Source of the DNA: Psychrobium sp. MM17-31
GTDB lineage: Bacteria; Pseudomonadota; Gammaproteobacteria; Enterobacterales; Psychrobiaceae
Length of the DNA: 64,000 nucleotides
Assembly: GCF_022347785.1 (NCBI RefSeq)
Contig: NZ_JAKRGA010000001.1
Location: 496,001 to 560,000 of the forward strand
Reading direction: 5' to 3'
The first letter of the stretch is position 1. Each line of letters starts with the position of its first letter. Shown here in pieces: positions 23,678 to 32,603 of the stretch. The notes beneath the pieces are model-generated. The model was not told where the DNA came from. It saw only the letters and a list, made by a program, of their open reading frames with translations, and made no database searches. The translations under genes were made by a program, and so were the position numbers.

Positions 23678-25537
23678 TTATTTGTCGCGACGGTTACCGC
23701 GATTATCGCTGCGATTGCCACGAGACTCGTTGCGCTGACCACGATGGCCTCTGTTATCGCGGTCACGGCGGTTGCCGTTATCACGACGATTACCATTGTC
23801 ACGGCGGAAACCACCTTCGCGGTTGCCATCACGGTTACCACCGCGCTCACCACGACGTGGACGGTCATCCGGTAAGGTACCTGATTGCAGTTTGGTAAGC
23901 TTCATTGGCTTAGAGCACACAAATGACTTGTAAAGGTGATTTAGTGTCTCTTTAGGCATATCTGCTGGTAATTCAACAGTGGTGTAGCTATCGTGTAGAC
24001 GAATGCCACCAATGAATTGGCTATCGATATTCGCTTCGTTGGCAATAGCACCAACCACGTTTTTAACCTGTACGCCATCTTCACGGCCAACTTCCATGCG
24101 GTAAGTATCCATGTTGATGTTTTGACGCGGCTGACGTGGTCCACGTTCACGACGGTTACCGCGATCTTCGCGGTCACGACCACGGTCATCACGATCACGA
24201 CGTGCAGGACGTTTTGGCTCTGGCTCAAGTTGCAATGGCTTATCTTTTTGCGCCATAAATAACAAGGCAGCAGCAATTTCTTCAACTGTAGCTTCATCTT
24301 CTGCGGCAATTTCTTGGCTCAGTTTGCGGTAGAAATCTAAATCTTCAGTTTTAATTACGTTATCTAAGGTCTCACGGAAACTAACGATACGCTTAGCAGA
24401 GATATCATCGCGTGATGGTAAGTCCATCTCAGCGATCTTATGGCGTGTTAGCTTCTCGATAGTGTAAAGCATGCGCTTTTCACGTGGTGCTACGAATAAA
24501 ATTGCGCTACCAGTACGACCAGCACGGCCAGTACGACCGATGCGGTGAACATAAGACTCGGCGTCATAAGGAATATCGTAGTTAATAACAAGATCTAAAC
24601 GCGGAACATCAAGACCACGCGCCGCAACATCAGTTGCGATTAAGATATCAAGCTTGCCGTCTTTTAGGCGATTAATAGTGCGCTCACGCAATTGCTGAGT
24701 CATGTCACCATTGATAGCAGCAGCGCTGTAACCACGAGCTTCTAACTTCTCGGCGATTTCAACCGTCATAGTCTTAGTACGCGAGAAAATGATTACGCCA
24801 TCGTAAGTCTCGGTTTCTAAGATACGCGTTAGCGCTTCCATCTTAGTGTTGCCGCGTACGAACCAGTAACGTTGGTCAATGTTTTCAACCGTTGCTGTTT
24901 TCGCTTCAATTTTCACGTGCGCCGGATCATTCATGTAGCTGTTACCAATGCGCTTGATGCTGTCAGGCATAGTTGCTGAGAACAATGCTGTTTGCTTGTC
25001 CTTTGGCGTCGCCTTCATCATAGTTTCAACGTCATCGATAAAGCCCATGCGTAGCATCTCATCAGCTTCGTCAAGTACTAGTGCCTTAATGCTATCAAGC
25101 TTAAGCGTGCCGCGATCTAAATGATCTAATAAACGACCTGGCGTACCAACAATAACTTGTGGACCGCGTTTAAGCGCTTTGATTTGCTGTGGGTAAGCTT
25201 GACCGCCGTAAATTGGTAAAACGTGGAAGCCTTTGATGTAACGTGAGTAAGCTTGGAAAGCTTCAGCCACTTGAATAGCTAGTTCGCGCGTTGGCGCCAT
25301 CACTAGAATTTGTGGCTCGCTGCGTTCAACATCGATATTGGTTAATAACGGCAGAGCAAAAGCAGCGGTTTTACCGGTACCTGTTTGTGCTAATGCCATC
25401 ACATCTTTGCCTTTTAGCATGTGCGGGATAGCCGCTTCTTGCACAGGCGAAGGACGCTCGTATCCAAGGTCTGCGAGTGCTTTGTGTAGAGGCTGAGCTA
25501 GCTCTAAATCGCTAAAAGTGAGAGTCGATTCTGACAT
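23678..25537 (-). CDS. deaD: ATP-dependent RNA helicase of the DeaD/CsdA type
   Basis: DEAD-box helicase acting in ribosome assembly and mRNA decay at low temperature. The 619 residues start MSESTLTFSDLELAQPLHKA; an 11-codon longer reading was rejected because family members start here. Motifs: AQTGTGKT (50-57), PTRELA, VLDEADEML, SATMP, and HRIGRTGRAGRTG. After the helicase core come a charged RD-rich linker, a DbpA/CsdA-type RNA-binding domain (around NVVGAIANEANIDSQFIGGI) and a long Arg/Gly/Asn-rich tail (RRDNGNRRDRDNRGHRGQ). The length and RNA-binding domain favour DeaD over RhlE or SrmB. It stands alone with its own terminator. A TATAAT-like box on the minus strand at 25576-25571 is a possible -10. 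Confidence 0.92.
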   Translation of the reverse strand: MSESTLTFSDLELAQPLHKALADLGYERPSPVQEAAIPHMLKGKDVMALAQTGTGKTAAFALPLLTNIDVERSEPQILVMAPTRELAIQVAEAFQAYSRYIKGFHVLPIYGGQAYPQQIKALKRGPQVIVGTPGRLLDHLDRGTLKLDSIKALVLDEADEMLRMGFIDDVETMMKATPKDKQTALFSATMPDSIKRIGNSYMNDPAHVKIEAKTATVENIDQRYWFVRGNTKMEALTRILETETYDGVIIFSRTKTMTVEIAEKLEARGYSAAAINGDMTQQLRERTINRLKDGKLDILIATDVAARGLDVPRLDLVINYDIPYDAESYVHRIGRTGRAGRTGSAILFVAPREKRMLYTIEKLTRHKIAEMDLPSRDDISAKRIVSFRETLDNVIKTEDLDFYRKLSQEIAAEDEATVEEIAAALLFMAQKDKPLQLEPEPKRPARRDRDDRGRDREDRGNRRERGPRQPRQNINMDTYRMEVGREDGVQVKNVVGAIANEANIDSQFIGGIRLHDSYTTVELPADMPKETLNHLYKSFVCSKPMKLTKLQSGTLPDDRPRRGERGGNRDGNREGGFRRDNGNRRDNGNRRDRDNRGHRGQRNESRGNRSDNRGNRRDK

Positions 25538-25849
25538 ATTTCGGGGTACCGGGCTAAAAAAAGGGCGCAAATTATAACGCTTAATGTGGTTATAGGATAG
25601 TCATTATTGGAATTAATTCCGATTTGGCGGGGATTTAGCGGCATTGATCACACGCTTTCTGGGCGGTTTTACAATTATTTGACAAAAATCATGCCAAAAT
25701 CGTTAAACGTGAAATATTTCCCCTTTTACTAACAAATGAAATTGACAAATCGGTGGCAAATGATGCATCTTCCTACTTATCACCTAAATAGATTAGCTAC
25801 ACACATTTTGTAGCACTTAAGTACTAGAAAATAATGGATTGCTAATCCT
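25538..25849. other. Divergent intergenic region, deaD and fapA-like gene
   Basis: About 310 bases between two divergent starts. On the minus strand a TATAAT (25576-25571) with no good -35 may serve deaD. On the plus strand TTGACA at 25742-25747 has no convincing -10 at the right distance. No reading frame or RNA gene was recognised. Confidence 0.4.
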
Positions 25850-27505
25850 ATGCTCAGCAAAGATACCCTTGATATCTCTAACGACAAGATATCTATCAAT
25901 ATTGTCGCGCAAGAAAGCGAAATAAAAGCGATAGAGATTTGTCAGTTGTTACGGCGACTTAAAAACAATGATCTCATGGAGCTTGACGAAAACATCGCCC
26001 AAGCAGCGGACATGATCAATCAACTAACCCGTGACCATACCGCTAATGTCGTGAGTGATATCGTTATCGCCCAAGCCAAAGATGCTAGTTTAAGCGTTGA
26101 AATCATTAACGATGATATGAAAGCGATAGTGACAGTCAACGCGCCTTGGGGTGGCAAGCATGTACGCAAGAAAGATCTTGAACACTTTATTGTATTGCAA
26201 GGCATTACTTCAGGCATACAAACCGAGTATTTTGATGAACACTTAAAGGCAGCCGAGAAATTAAAACCCGGCCAAACCTATCAATTTGATGCAGCTATCG
26301 GTCAAGCCGCCATCGATGGCAATGACAGCGAGTTTAAAATTCTCGTTGGCACCATGGAAGATCGAGAGCTAAAACCGCAACAACGTGCTAATGGCAAAGT
26401 GGATATGCACGACTTGGGCGAAGTCACCACAGTTGCGGTAAATACGCCGCTGATTGAACGTATTCCACCAACCGAAGGTAAAGCAGGATTTACCGTCTTT
26501 GGTAAGGCGCTCGCGCCAACTCCCGGTGAAACTTTCGAATTTACTGTCAACGATGGTACACAAATATCGTCAGATAACAGTAATCTACTGGTAAGCGCAA
26601 TTGAAGGTGTGCCGCGCCTTTATCAAGGTTCAATCGCCATCAACGATACCTTAAAGGTGAAAAACGTTGATATTGGTTTTGGCAATATTGATTACAAAGG
26701 CAACGTGGTGGTGCAAGGCGATGTCTGCGAAGGCATGACAGTAAAAACACAAGGGGATATTACCATTGGCGGCTGCGTTAATTCCGCCACCTTAATCGCT
26801 GGCGGTAATATTATTGTTGAGCAAGGTATTTTCGGCAAAAAGCGCCGTGAAGACGAATCCCTCACTTGTCATGTAGAAGCCGAGGGAAGTGTTAGCGCGC
26901 AATATATGCAGTATGCCGAGCTCTCAGCAGGCGTGAATGTTGAAGCGCAAACGCAGTTATTACATTGTCATGTCACTGCAGGCGATAGCGTGAAAGCCGC
27001 CAACAAAGGCGCGACCAAAGGGACGATATTCGGCGGCCATATTACGGCTAAAAATAAAGTGTCCTGTGTAGAGCTAGGCGGTAATGCCGGTAGTAAAACC
27101 GAACTAACCCTAACCGCAGAGCTTGGTAGCGTGCGTGAAAAACTCGATGCTCATCAGGAAACACTCAATAAAGAATTTAAAGTTTTACAACAACTTATAG
27201 CTGCTCACGACAAGGTCAAAGGCATTGATTCAAAACAAGAAAAAAAGCAGCTATTAAGCAAGCTAAAACGCAATATCGATAAGAAAGTGGCCATTATTGT
27301 TTCTGTTAAAAAAACCATGGCATCGCTAAATGAGCAGATTGCTCAAGCACGGGAATCTATGAGTATAGTTACTAAAAAAACCTTGTATGACGGCGTAAAA
27401 ATCACCATGGATAATTGTGAGTCACAGACGCTTGAGCAATATAAAGCCATTAAAATCACACTGTCCGATGGCGCCATTACCATCGGTTCGTTGAAAGAAG
27501 ACTGA
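25850..27505 (+). CDS. FapA family protein (DUF342)
   Basis: A 551-residue cytosolic protein of the FapA/DUF342 family, named after Flagellar Assembly protein A of Vibrio vulnificus. Residues to about 170 form the variable N-terminal part. A FapA core with repeated beta-helix-like turns follows: KVKNVDIGFGNIDYKGNVVV, GDVCEGMTVKTQGDITIGG, and ATLIAGGNIIVEQGIFGKKR. A coiled-coil region lies at about 415-505. No flagellar genes are nearby, so a flagellar role is not supported by context. It converges on the TonB-receptor gene with only 17 bases between the stops. No clear ribosome site precedes the ATG, so the start is less certain than the family. Confidence 0.82.
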   Translation: MLSKDTLDISNDKISINIVAQESEIKAIEICQLLRRLKNNDLMELDENIAQAADMINQLTRDHTANVVSDIVIAQAKDASLSVEIINDDMKAIVTVNAPWGGKHVRKKDLEHFIVLQGITSGIQTEYFDEHLKAAEKLKPGQTYQFDAAIGQAAIDGNDSEFKILVGTMEDRELKPQQRANGKVDMHDLGEVTTVAVNTPLIERIPPTEGKAGFTVFGKALAPTPGETFEFTVNDGTQISSDNSNLLVSAIEGVPRLYQGSIAINDTLKVKNVDIGFGNIDYKGNVVVQGDVCEGMTVKTQGDITIGGCVNSATLIAGGNIIVEQGIFGKKRREDESLTCHVEAEGSVSAQYMQYAELSAGVNVEAQTQLLHCHVTAGDSVKAANKGATKGTIFGGHITAKNKVSCVELGGNAGSKTELTLTAELGSVREKLDAHQETLNKEFKVLQQLIAAHDKVKGIDSKQEKKQLLSKLKRNIDKKVAIIVSVKKTMASLNEQIAQARESMSIVTKKTLYDGVKITMDNCESQTLEQYKAIKITLSDGAITIGSLKED

Positions 27506-27522
27506 TCGCTCAAATAGACTCG

Positions 27523-29481
27523 TTAGAATTGGTACTTAAGGCTTAAATTGACCATACGCCCTAGTGCACTAGATGTAGTAAACAATTCAGAGTCGCGAGG
27601 AAATTCTACCAATTGATTATTAGTTAAGTTTTGCCCGACGATGCTCAAAATCAATTCATCTTGTAGGTGCCAGTTAATTGATAAATCTACCACCTCATAT
27701 GCTGGTGTTTCGAACCAACTGTGCTTGCCAACGAATTTGGCGAGTAATTGCATTGAGACATCTTGATGCGGCGAGTACTGCACTCTGGCATAGAACTGCG
27801 TGTTGTCGTAATCCGATGACGTCACATTCACTTCTAAATGCGCTAAATCATCGAGTTCGTAATCAAGATAGGAGTAACCAATTAACGCATTAAGTTCAGG
27901 TGTAACTTGCCACCCCAATGCAACATCATAGCCATAGGTCGTTGCCGTGCCTTCATTGACCAAGGTGTTAACCACAGTAGGAACGCCGTTGATTAATTCA
28001 CCGGTAATTCGACCGATAAATATTGAATCTAAATCTGTGTGAAATGCCGAGACATTGACATTAAAGTCTTCAGTTACATACCGATAGCCAAGTTCTTTAC
28101 TCGTTGAGTAATCAATAGCATTTTTGCTACTTGCCCGTAAAATTAGTGCCGTTGAGTCCACGTCATTGGGAAATGGTGCACTAAAGCTGACATCTTGATC
28201 GGTATTGATCAACGTGCGATAACCTTTAGAGTAAGCCCCCCAAATGGAATGTTGAGGATTTATTTGATAATTAAAACGAGCACTTGGCGAATCTTCCCAC
28301 TTCTCCATCAACGCCATATAGTCAAAGCGTGCACCAACAATTACCTTCAACCGTTCGTCAAAAAACTTTAATTCATCTTGAACGAAGGCTCCCCTATTTA
28401 TTGAGCTAAGTCTAATAGCCAAGCTGTTGTCGGGAAAATCGCCTTCATTGGACACATAATCAGCGCCAAAAGACAACAGATGTTGTCCCATTTGATAATT
28501 CGCCGCGGTGTTAAAAGCAATCACTCTTTGCGAATTATCTGAACCATCAACGCCCCACTTCACTCGATTACCATAAAGCTGTGAATACCATTTTAAGCCA
28601 TTGTCAAAAGTGTGGTCGACTCGAAAGTTATAATTGGTATGGCGCGAGTGACTTTCGCCATTTTGATAATACAGCCGATTTGTCGCAGGATTGGTTAAGC
28701 GCTCTACTATACCGTCGGTATTTTTACGCTGAAGAATTTGTGCTTTAAAAGAGCTTTTTTCACTGTATTGCAAGTCGTATTGTGCGCCAACGTGATGCCC
28801 TTTAGTGTAGTCATTAGGCAAGATATCAACGCCAAACTTTTGCTTAGTTTTAGATTCATTGCCGCGAATATAACCGCCAAATAGGCGAAAACTGCTGACA
28901 TCATCAATTTGCGCGCCATAACGCAAATTCACCATTTGTTCGATTTCGTTGCCGACAGACGCACTCAGTGACACGCCTTGCGTATCAGCGGTATGACGCG
29001 AAATGATATTCAAAAGTCCGTTGTTTGAGCTGTTGCCCCATAGGCTACCGCTGGGACCACGTACCAACTCAATGCGTTCGATATCTTCGACTGGAAAATT
29101 TAAAGTTTCCCACGAAATACCATTAACGATAGGATCAGATACATTTTGCCCATCTATCATCACCAATACATTGCTGTTAAAGCGACTAGCAGCAGATCTT
29201 ACCGAAATGGCCCACTGGTTATTATCAATACGTCTGGCATCGACGCCCAATAACAGTTTAAGTAACTGAGGTAAACGCGTATAACCAGAAAGCTCAATGT
29301 CGCGACGCTCAAGTACAAAGATACTGGCAGGTGTACCATCAATAGCCTGAGGACGTTTCATCGCCGAAGTTGTTTCAACTTCCAGTGACATCAATTTCAT
29401 TAAATCATCGTCAATCGACAGGTTTTGAGCCTGTACCCCACCACTAATCACAGTCGCACCAATGAGCAGTCGCTTCAACAT
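27523..29481 (-). CDS. TonB-dependent outer-membrane receptor
   Basis: Outer-membrane beta-barrel receptor of 652 residues. A signal peptide (LLIGATVISGGVQAQN) leads to a plug domain with TPASIFVLERRDIELSG, VLVMIDGQNVSDP and IERIELVRGPSGSLWGNSS, then NGLLNIISR and a barrel ending in a C-terminal Phe (LSLKYQF). It is small for a TonB receptor. The ligand cannot be read from the sequence. It is the third gene of an apparent operon: YfiR-like protein, diguanylate cyclase, receptor, with 9 bases after the cyclase stop. Such a link suggests a surface signal or nutrient state feeding c-di-GMP, which is an inference. Confidence 0.88.
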   Translation of the reverse strand: MLKRLLIGATVISGGVQAQNLSIDDDLMKLMSLEVETTSAMKRPQAIDGTPASIFVLERRDIELSGYTRLPQLLKLLLGVDARRIDNNQWAISVRSAASRFNSNVLVMIDGQNVSDPIVNGISWETLNFPVEDIERIELVRGPSGSLWGNSSNNGLLNIISRHTADTQGVSLSASVGNEIEQMVNLRYGAQIDDVSSFRLFGGYIRGNESKTKQKFGVDILPNDYTKGHHVGAQYDLQYSEKSSFKAQILQRKNTDGIVERLTNPATNRLYYQNGESHSRHTNYNFRVDHTFDNGLKWYSQLYGNRVKWGVDGSDNSQRVIAFNTAANYQMGQHLLSFGADYVSNEGDFPDNSLAIRLSSINRGAFVQDELKFFDERLKVIVGARFDYMALMEKWEDSPSARFNYQINPQHSIWGAYSKGYRTLINTDQDVSFSAPFPNDVDSTALILRASSKNAIDYSTSKELGYRYVTEDFNVNVSAFHTDLDSIFIGRITGELINGVPTVVNTLVNEGTATTYGYDVALGWQVTPELNALIGYSYLDYELDDLAHLEVNVTSSDYDNTQFYARVQYSPHQDVSMQLLAKFVGKHSWFETPAYEVVDLSINWHLQDELILSIVGQNLTNNQLVEFPRDSELFTTSSALGRMVNLSLKYQF

Positions 29482-29490
29482 AAGAGTTCC

Positions 29491-30732
29491 TTACTGATAT
29501 ATCAAAAATTGATTTCGGCCTGACTGCTTCGCTTGATACATCGCAGCATCAGCGCGCGCTTTTAAGACATCGAAATCTTGACCATGAGTCGGATAAATAG
29601 CAACGCCTAAGCTCATGGTCATTAGCATAGGGCGATCCAAAATATTAAAAGGTACTTGGAATACATCGATAATTCGACGGGCTATTTCCGATGCGTCGTC
29701 ACCGTCTTCGAGCATAAATAACATGGTAAATTCGTCGCCACCAATCCTAGCGACAGAATCCATTGCTCGACATTGTTTTTCTAATCGTTGGCCCACCTGA
29801 CACAACAACTCATCGCCAGCAGCATGGCCATAGGTATCGTTAATGTCCTTAAATTTATCTAAGTCGATAAACATTAAGGCAACTTTAGTGTTATCGCGGT
29901 TTGCAGCAGCAATGGATTGTTTAAGGCGATCTTCATATAAAGCGCGGTTAGGAAGTTTGGTTAAATTATCGTAATAGGCCTGATTTTCCAATTGCTTGTT
30001 AAGCGCCTCAAGATCACGTGTACGCTCTGCGACTAAGGCTTCTAATGCCATTTCGCGATCATTAGTTTTTGCCAACATGTCGTTAAAAACATCCTGCAAT
30101 AAAGCAATTTCGCCAGAGGCAACAGTTTGCGTTCGTTTGCTGTAATCGCCGCTGTCGGAAATCTCACTGGCCAAGGTCGCAAGCTCAATAATTGGCGTCG
30201 CAAAGCGCCGTTGTACCCACAATGACAACACAAATGAAAATACTAACGAGATAAAAATGACTGCAACCACAACGGTTAAATACACACGAATAGATTCTTT
30301 TATTTGCGTGTTGTTAACGACTAATATTAACTCTCCCGCTCGCTTGTCATCGATATAAAGCGGGGTCTTTATCGCGTAATACCCCATGTCGTCAACCACA
30401 GATTCATCGCTAAATTCACTGTTGCCGAAATCAACAAAGGATTGACCTAATTCATCAGTGACTTTGGCATATTCAACCATGTCATTTGTTTGCAGTGCAT
30501 CCAATAGCGTTTGCGCTGACTGCGTATCGTTAAACACAACTGCGGCGGTAATATTGTCTGCTAACACGTCACTAATGACCGATATTTCTTTGGTCATTCG
30601 TTGCTGTGCGGCGCGATATTCATTGATGCTAAGACCGGCAATGGCAATTAATATTGAAACCATGCTTACCGAAACTATTAACGCAACGATTTTCTGACCC
30701 ATTGAAAGCTTGAGAAGTAGCTTATTAATCAC
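29491..30732 (-). CDS. Membrane diguanylate cyclase (CHASE8-like/HAMP/GGDEF)
   Basis: Inner-membrane enzyme making cyclic di-GMP from two GTP. The 413 residues contain TM1 (13-34), a periplasmic sensor of the YfiN/CHASE8 type (about 35-148, with NITAAVVFNDTQSAQTLLDAL), TM2 (150-173), a HAMP region (174-226), a short coiled coil, and a GGDEF domain. The active-site motif GGDEF is intact at 331-335. An inhibitory I-site RAMD lies at 322-325, five residues upstream, so product feedback is expected. The start overlaps the yfiR-like gene by 4 bases, implying translational coupling. By analogy with Pseudomonas YfiBNR, the periplasmic YfiR-like partner probably represses it. This is inference from domains and adjacency. 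Confidence 0.92.
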   Translation of the reverse strand: MINKLLLKLSMGQKIVALIVSVSMVSILIAIAGLSINEYRAAQQRMTKEISVISDVLADNITAAVVFNDTQSAQTLLDALQTNDMVEYAKVTDELGQSFVDFGNSEFSDESVVDDMGYYAIKTPLYIDDKRAGELILVVNNTQIKESIRVYLTVVVAVIFISLVFSFVLSLWVQRRFATPIIELATLASEISDSGDYSKRTQTVASGEIALLQDVFNDMLAKTNDREMALEALVAERTRDLEALNKQLENQAYYDNLTKLPNRALYEDRLKQSIAAANRDNTKVALMFIDLDKFKDINDTYGHAAGDELLCQVGQRLEKQCRAMDSVARIGGDEFTMLFMLEDGDDASEIARRIIDVFQVPFNILDRPMLMTMSLGVAIYPTHGQDFDVLKARADAAMYQAKQSGRNQFLIYQ

Positions 30733-31280
30733 TGGCCACCTCCTTCGCTTTGAGTAATTCGGGCTAATCGCAGCAAACTAGCATTTATTGTTAAATTCGA
30801 TGATGCGACTCTTGAGGGGTTGATTTCAAAACGGAGTTTATTGTCGGCAAGGAAGAAATTGATATGACTCATCGACTGACTCATTCCCCTACTCTCACTG
30901 ACAATCAATAAATTATCAGTCGCTAAATCGTTATTATGGGCAAGCCATTGTGCAGCGGATGATTTGTCAATAAACAGCAAATCACAATCTTGAGCGTCGT
31001 ATTTTTCAACAACACTAAAAGAAGGCTTTAAATCGAACCAGGTTTCATTGGCGAGTTTTGAGGAAAAAATATCGCTGATCTCGACATCGCTGACACAAAA
31101 CCGAAAGCGTTTGCCAGCGAAATGATCCCAGCGGGTATAACGGACAAAATTGGCGATGAAGGCGGCTTTTATATGATATTCACGCTCGTTAACGCTAGCG
31201 GCAGGAGCCGCAAAAGAAAGGTTCTGTAAACAGAAATATAGAGCGAGAAGTAACAACAAACGCATCATAGATATCCGCAA
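30729..31280 (-). CDS. YfiR-like periplasmic protein (DUF4154)
   Basis: A 183-residue protein with a signal peptide (LLLLLALYFCLQNLSFA, cleavage near residue 25). The DUF4154/YfiR signature begins at REYHIKAAFIANFVRYTRW. Two cysteines remain in the mature part (RFCVSD and AQDCDLLF), which could form a disulfide. The C-terminal LRFEINPSRVASSNLTINASLLRLA segment is the family's last conserved block. In Pseudomonas aeruginosa YfiR sits in the periplasm and represses the diguanylate cyclase YfiN. Here the next gene is a YfiN-type cyclase overlapping by 4 bases, which strongly supports a partner role. ATG at residues 5 or 6 could also be the start. Confidence 0.87.
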   Translation of the reverse strand: MRISMMRLLLLLALYFCLQNLSFAAPAASVNEREYHIKAAFIANFVRYTRWDHFAGKRFRFCVSDVEISDIFSSKLANETWFDLKPSFSVVEKYDAQDCDLLFIDKSSAAQWLAHNNDLATDNLLIVSESRGMSQSMSHINFFLADNKLRFEINPSRVASSNLTINASLLRLARITQSEGGGQ

Positions 31281-31618
31281 TTACAATATTAGCGAGCTGC
31301 GATCACAACGAAATTCACCGCACTATTCAAATTTTAACTCCTTGTCTTATTTTGATAGATACCAAGTAACGAAAGTTGAAAAAACACTATAGCTCAACGC
31401 CAAGTTAATAATATGAAGCTTGGTATTACATTTCATTTGAACTGCAAACTAATACATTTGTTATAGAAAGGTACAGTCAGTGGTACAAATGTTAGCACAT
31501 AATAAAGTAATCGACAGACAAATGTCGTGATAAACGATTCTTTGCGTATGAATATTGATTTTTATAGGTTTATTTAGAAATTTTTAGATATTGAACTGCT
31601 AACGAATGCTAACAGAGT
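31281..31618. other. Intergenic region between yfiR-like gene and tRNA-Glu cluster
   Basis: About 340 AT-rich bases with no supported gene. The only structure noticed is an 8-base inverted pair ATACCAAG (31359) and CTTGGTAT (31419). No terminator with a clear T run was found for the tRNA-Glu operon that ends here. Confidence 0.45.
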
Positions 31619-31694
31619 TGGCGTCCCCTAGGGGTTTCGAACCCCTGTTACCGCCGTGAAAGGGCGGTGTCCTAGGCCACTAGACGAAGGGGAC
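31619..31694 (-). tRNA. tRNA-Glu (TTC), copy 6 of 6 in transcription order
   Basis: A 76-base tRNA with encoded CCA. The anticodon loop CTTTCAC carries TTC and the acceptor stem is GTCCCCT / AGGGGAC. It appears identical to the five other copies and is the most distal in the operon. Confidence 0.97.
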
Positions 31695-31724
31695 CCATGG
31701 ACTGTTTTATCGATTGTGCAATGT

Positions 31725-31800
31725 TGGCGTCCCCTAGGGGTTTCGAACCCCTGTTACCGCCGTGAAAGGGCGGTGTCCTAGGCCACTAGACGAAGGGGAC
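31725..31800 (-). tRNA. tRNA-Glu (TTC), copy 5
   Basis: Same 76-base sequence with anticodon TTC and encoded CCA as its neighbours, separated from them by short unrelated spacers. Confidence 0.97.
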
Positions 31801-31840
31801 ACATTAATTGCATCGATAAATGCTTGCTTGAAATAAAGAT

Positions 31841-31916
31841 TGGCGTCCCCTAGGGGTTTCGAACCCCTGTTACCGCCGTGAAAGGGCGGTGTCCTAGGCC
31901 ACTAGACGAAGGGGAC
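31841..31916 (-). tRNA. tRNA-Glu (TTC), copy 4
   Basis: Same 76-base sequence with anticodon TTC and encoded CCA. The spacer on either side is about 40 bases. Confidence 0.97.
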
Positions 31917-31960
31917 ACAGTTTCTTTACTTAAAGCAAAATTGTCATTTGTATTATATGT

Positions 31961-32036
31961 TGGCGTCCCCTAGGGGTTTCGAACCCCTGTTACCGCCGTG
32001 AAAGGGCGGTGTCCTAGGCCACTAGACGAAGGGGAC
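31961..32036 (-). tRNA. tRNA-Glu (TTC), copy 3
   Basis: Same 76-base sequence with anticodon TTC and encoded CCA. Confidence 0.97.
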
Positions 32037-32087
32037 ACAGAGCGCTTAGTTTTCAAGTAAGCATAATACTTTTGATGAGAATAATAG

Positions 32088-32163
32088 TGGCGTCCCCTAG
32101 GGGTTTCGAACCCCTGTTACCGCCGTGAAAGGGCGGTGTCCTAGGCCACTAGACGAAGGGGAC
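32088..32163 (-). tRNA. tRNA-Glu (TTC), copy 2
   Basis: Same 76-base sequence with anticodon TTC and encoded CCA. Confidence 0.97.
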
Positions 32164-32193
32164 ACATATATTACTATCATCGGTGTTATTAAT

Positions 32194-32269
32194 TGGCGTC
32201 CCCTAGGGGTTTCGAACCCCTGTTACCGCCGTGAAAGGGCGGTGTCCTAGGCCACTAGACGAAGGGGAC
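32194..32269 (-). tRNA. tRNA-Glu (TTC), copy 1
   Basis: Same 76-base sequence with anticodon TTC and encoded CCA. It is first of the six and lies 20 bases downstream of tRNA-Ala, with which it is probably co-transcribed. Confidence 0.97.
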
Positions 32270-32289
32270 GCATCTTAATAACTAGTTAG

Positions 32290-32365
32290 TGGTGGAGCTA
32301 TGCGGGATCGAACCGCAGACCTCTTCGCTGCCAGCGAAGCGCTCTCCCAGCTGAGCTATAGCCCC
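32290..32365 (-). tRNA. tRNA-Ala (GGC)
   Basis: A 76-base tRNA with encoded CCA. The anticodon stem-loop CTTCG-CTGGCAG-CGAAG gives anticodon GGC. It is the first gene after a consensus sigma70 promoter and heads the tRNA-Ala/tRNA-Glu operon. In E. coli alaW/alaX (GGC) also sit beside gltX. Confidence 0.97.
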
Positions 32366-32416
32366 TCTACTAACTACGTTGTTCAGGAGGATGACTCATC
32401 CCTGACAACGAGGCGC

Positions 32417-32445
32417 ATTCTATGCACCTCTCGTAAAAGAGTCAA
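32417..32445 (-). promoter_or_regulatory. Sigma70 promoter of the tRNA-Ala/tRNA-Glu operon
   Basis: On the minus strand TTGACT (32445-32440), a 17-base spacer, and TAGAAT (32422-32417), followed by a GC-rich GCGCC discriminator as in stringently controlled stable-RNA promoters. It lies about 50 bases upstream of the mature tRNA-Ala. Confidence 0.85.
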
Positions 32446-32540
32446 CTCATTTTTTTTAAATTATTACTACTCGATAAAAAAATGCGCACTTCGTTGAATC
32501 TTTAAACGTAAACCCTTATTACACCCTGTATTTTGCGCAT

Positions 32541-32568
32541 AAAAAAAGCATATCCGAAGATATGCTTT
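32541..32568 (-). terminator. Rho-independent terminator of gltX
   Basis: Stem AAAGCATATC / GATATGCTTT with a TTCG tetraloop followed by TTTT on the minus strand, 36 bases beyond the gltX stop. Confidence 0.88.
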
Positions 32569-32603
32569 TATGCTGTTCTACTAAATAGTATTAATAGAAA
32601 GAA

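Noticed and set aside
23626-24309. Open frames antisense or out of frame to the Arg/Gly-rich end of deaD (23626-23868, 23941-24309, 24017-24262)
   Set aside because: Low-complexity shadow frames caused by repeated RGN/RDN codons, without ribosome sites.
25742-25747. TTGACA as a promoter for the FapA-family gene
   Set aside because: No acceptable -10 at 16-18 bases.
31359-31426. 8-base inverted pair ATACCAAG / CTTGGTAT
   Set aside because: Too short, with no extended pairing inside; chance occurrence in AT-rich sequence is likely. It is not a copy of the MITE-like element at 3652.
31619-32269. CRISPR-like array suggested by six regularly spaced identical units
   Set aside because: The repeats are 76-base tRNA-Glu genes with spacers of unequal length (about 20-50 bases). 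No cas genes are present.
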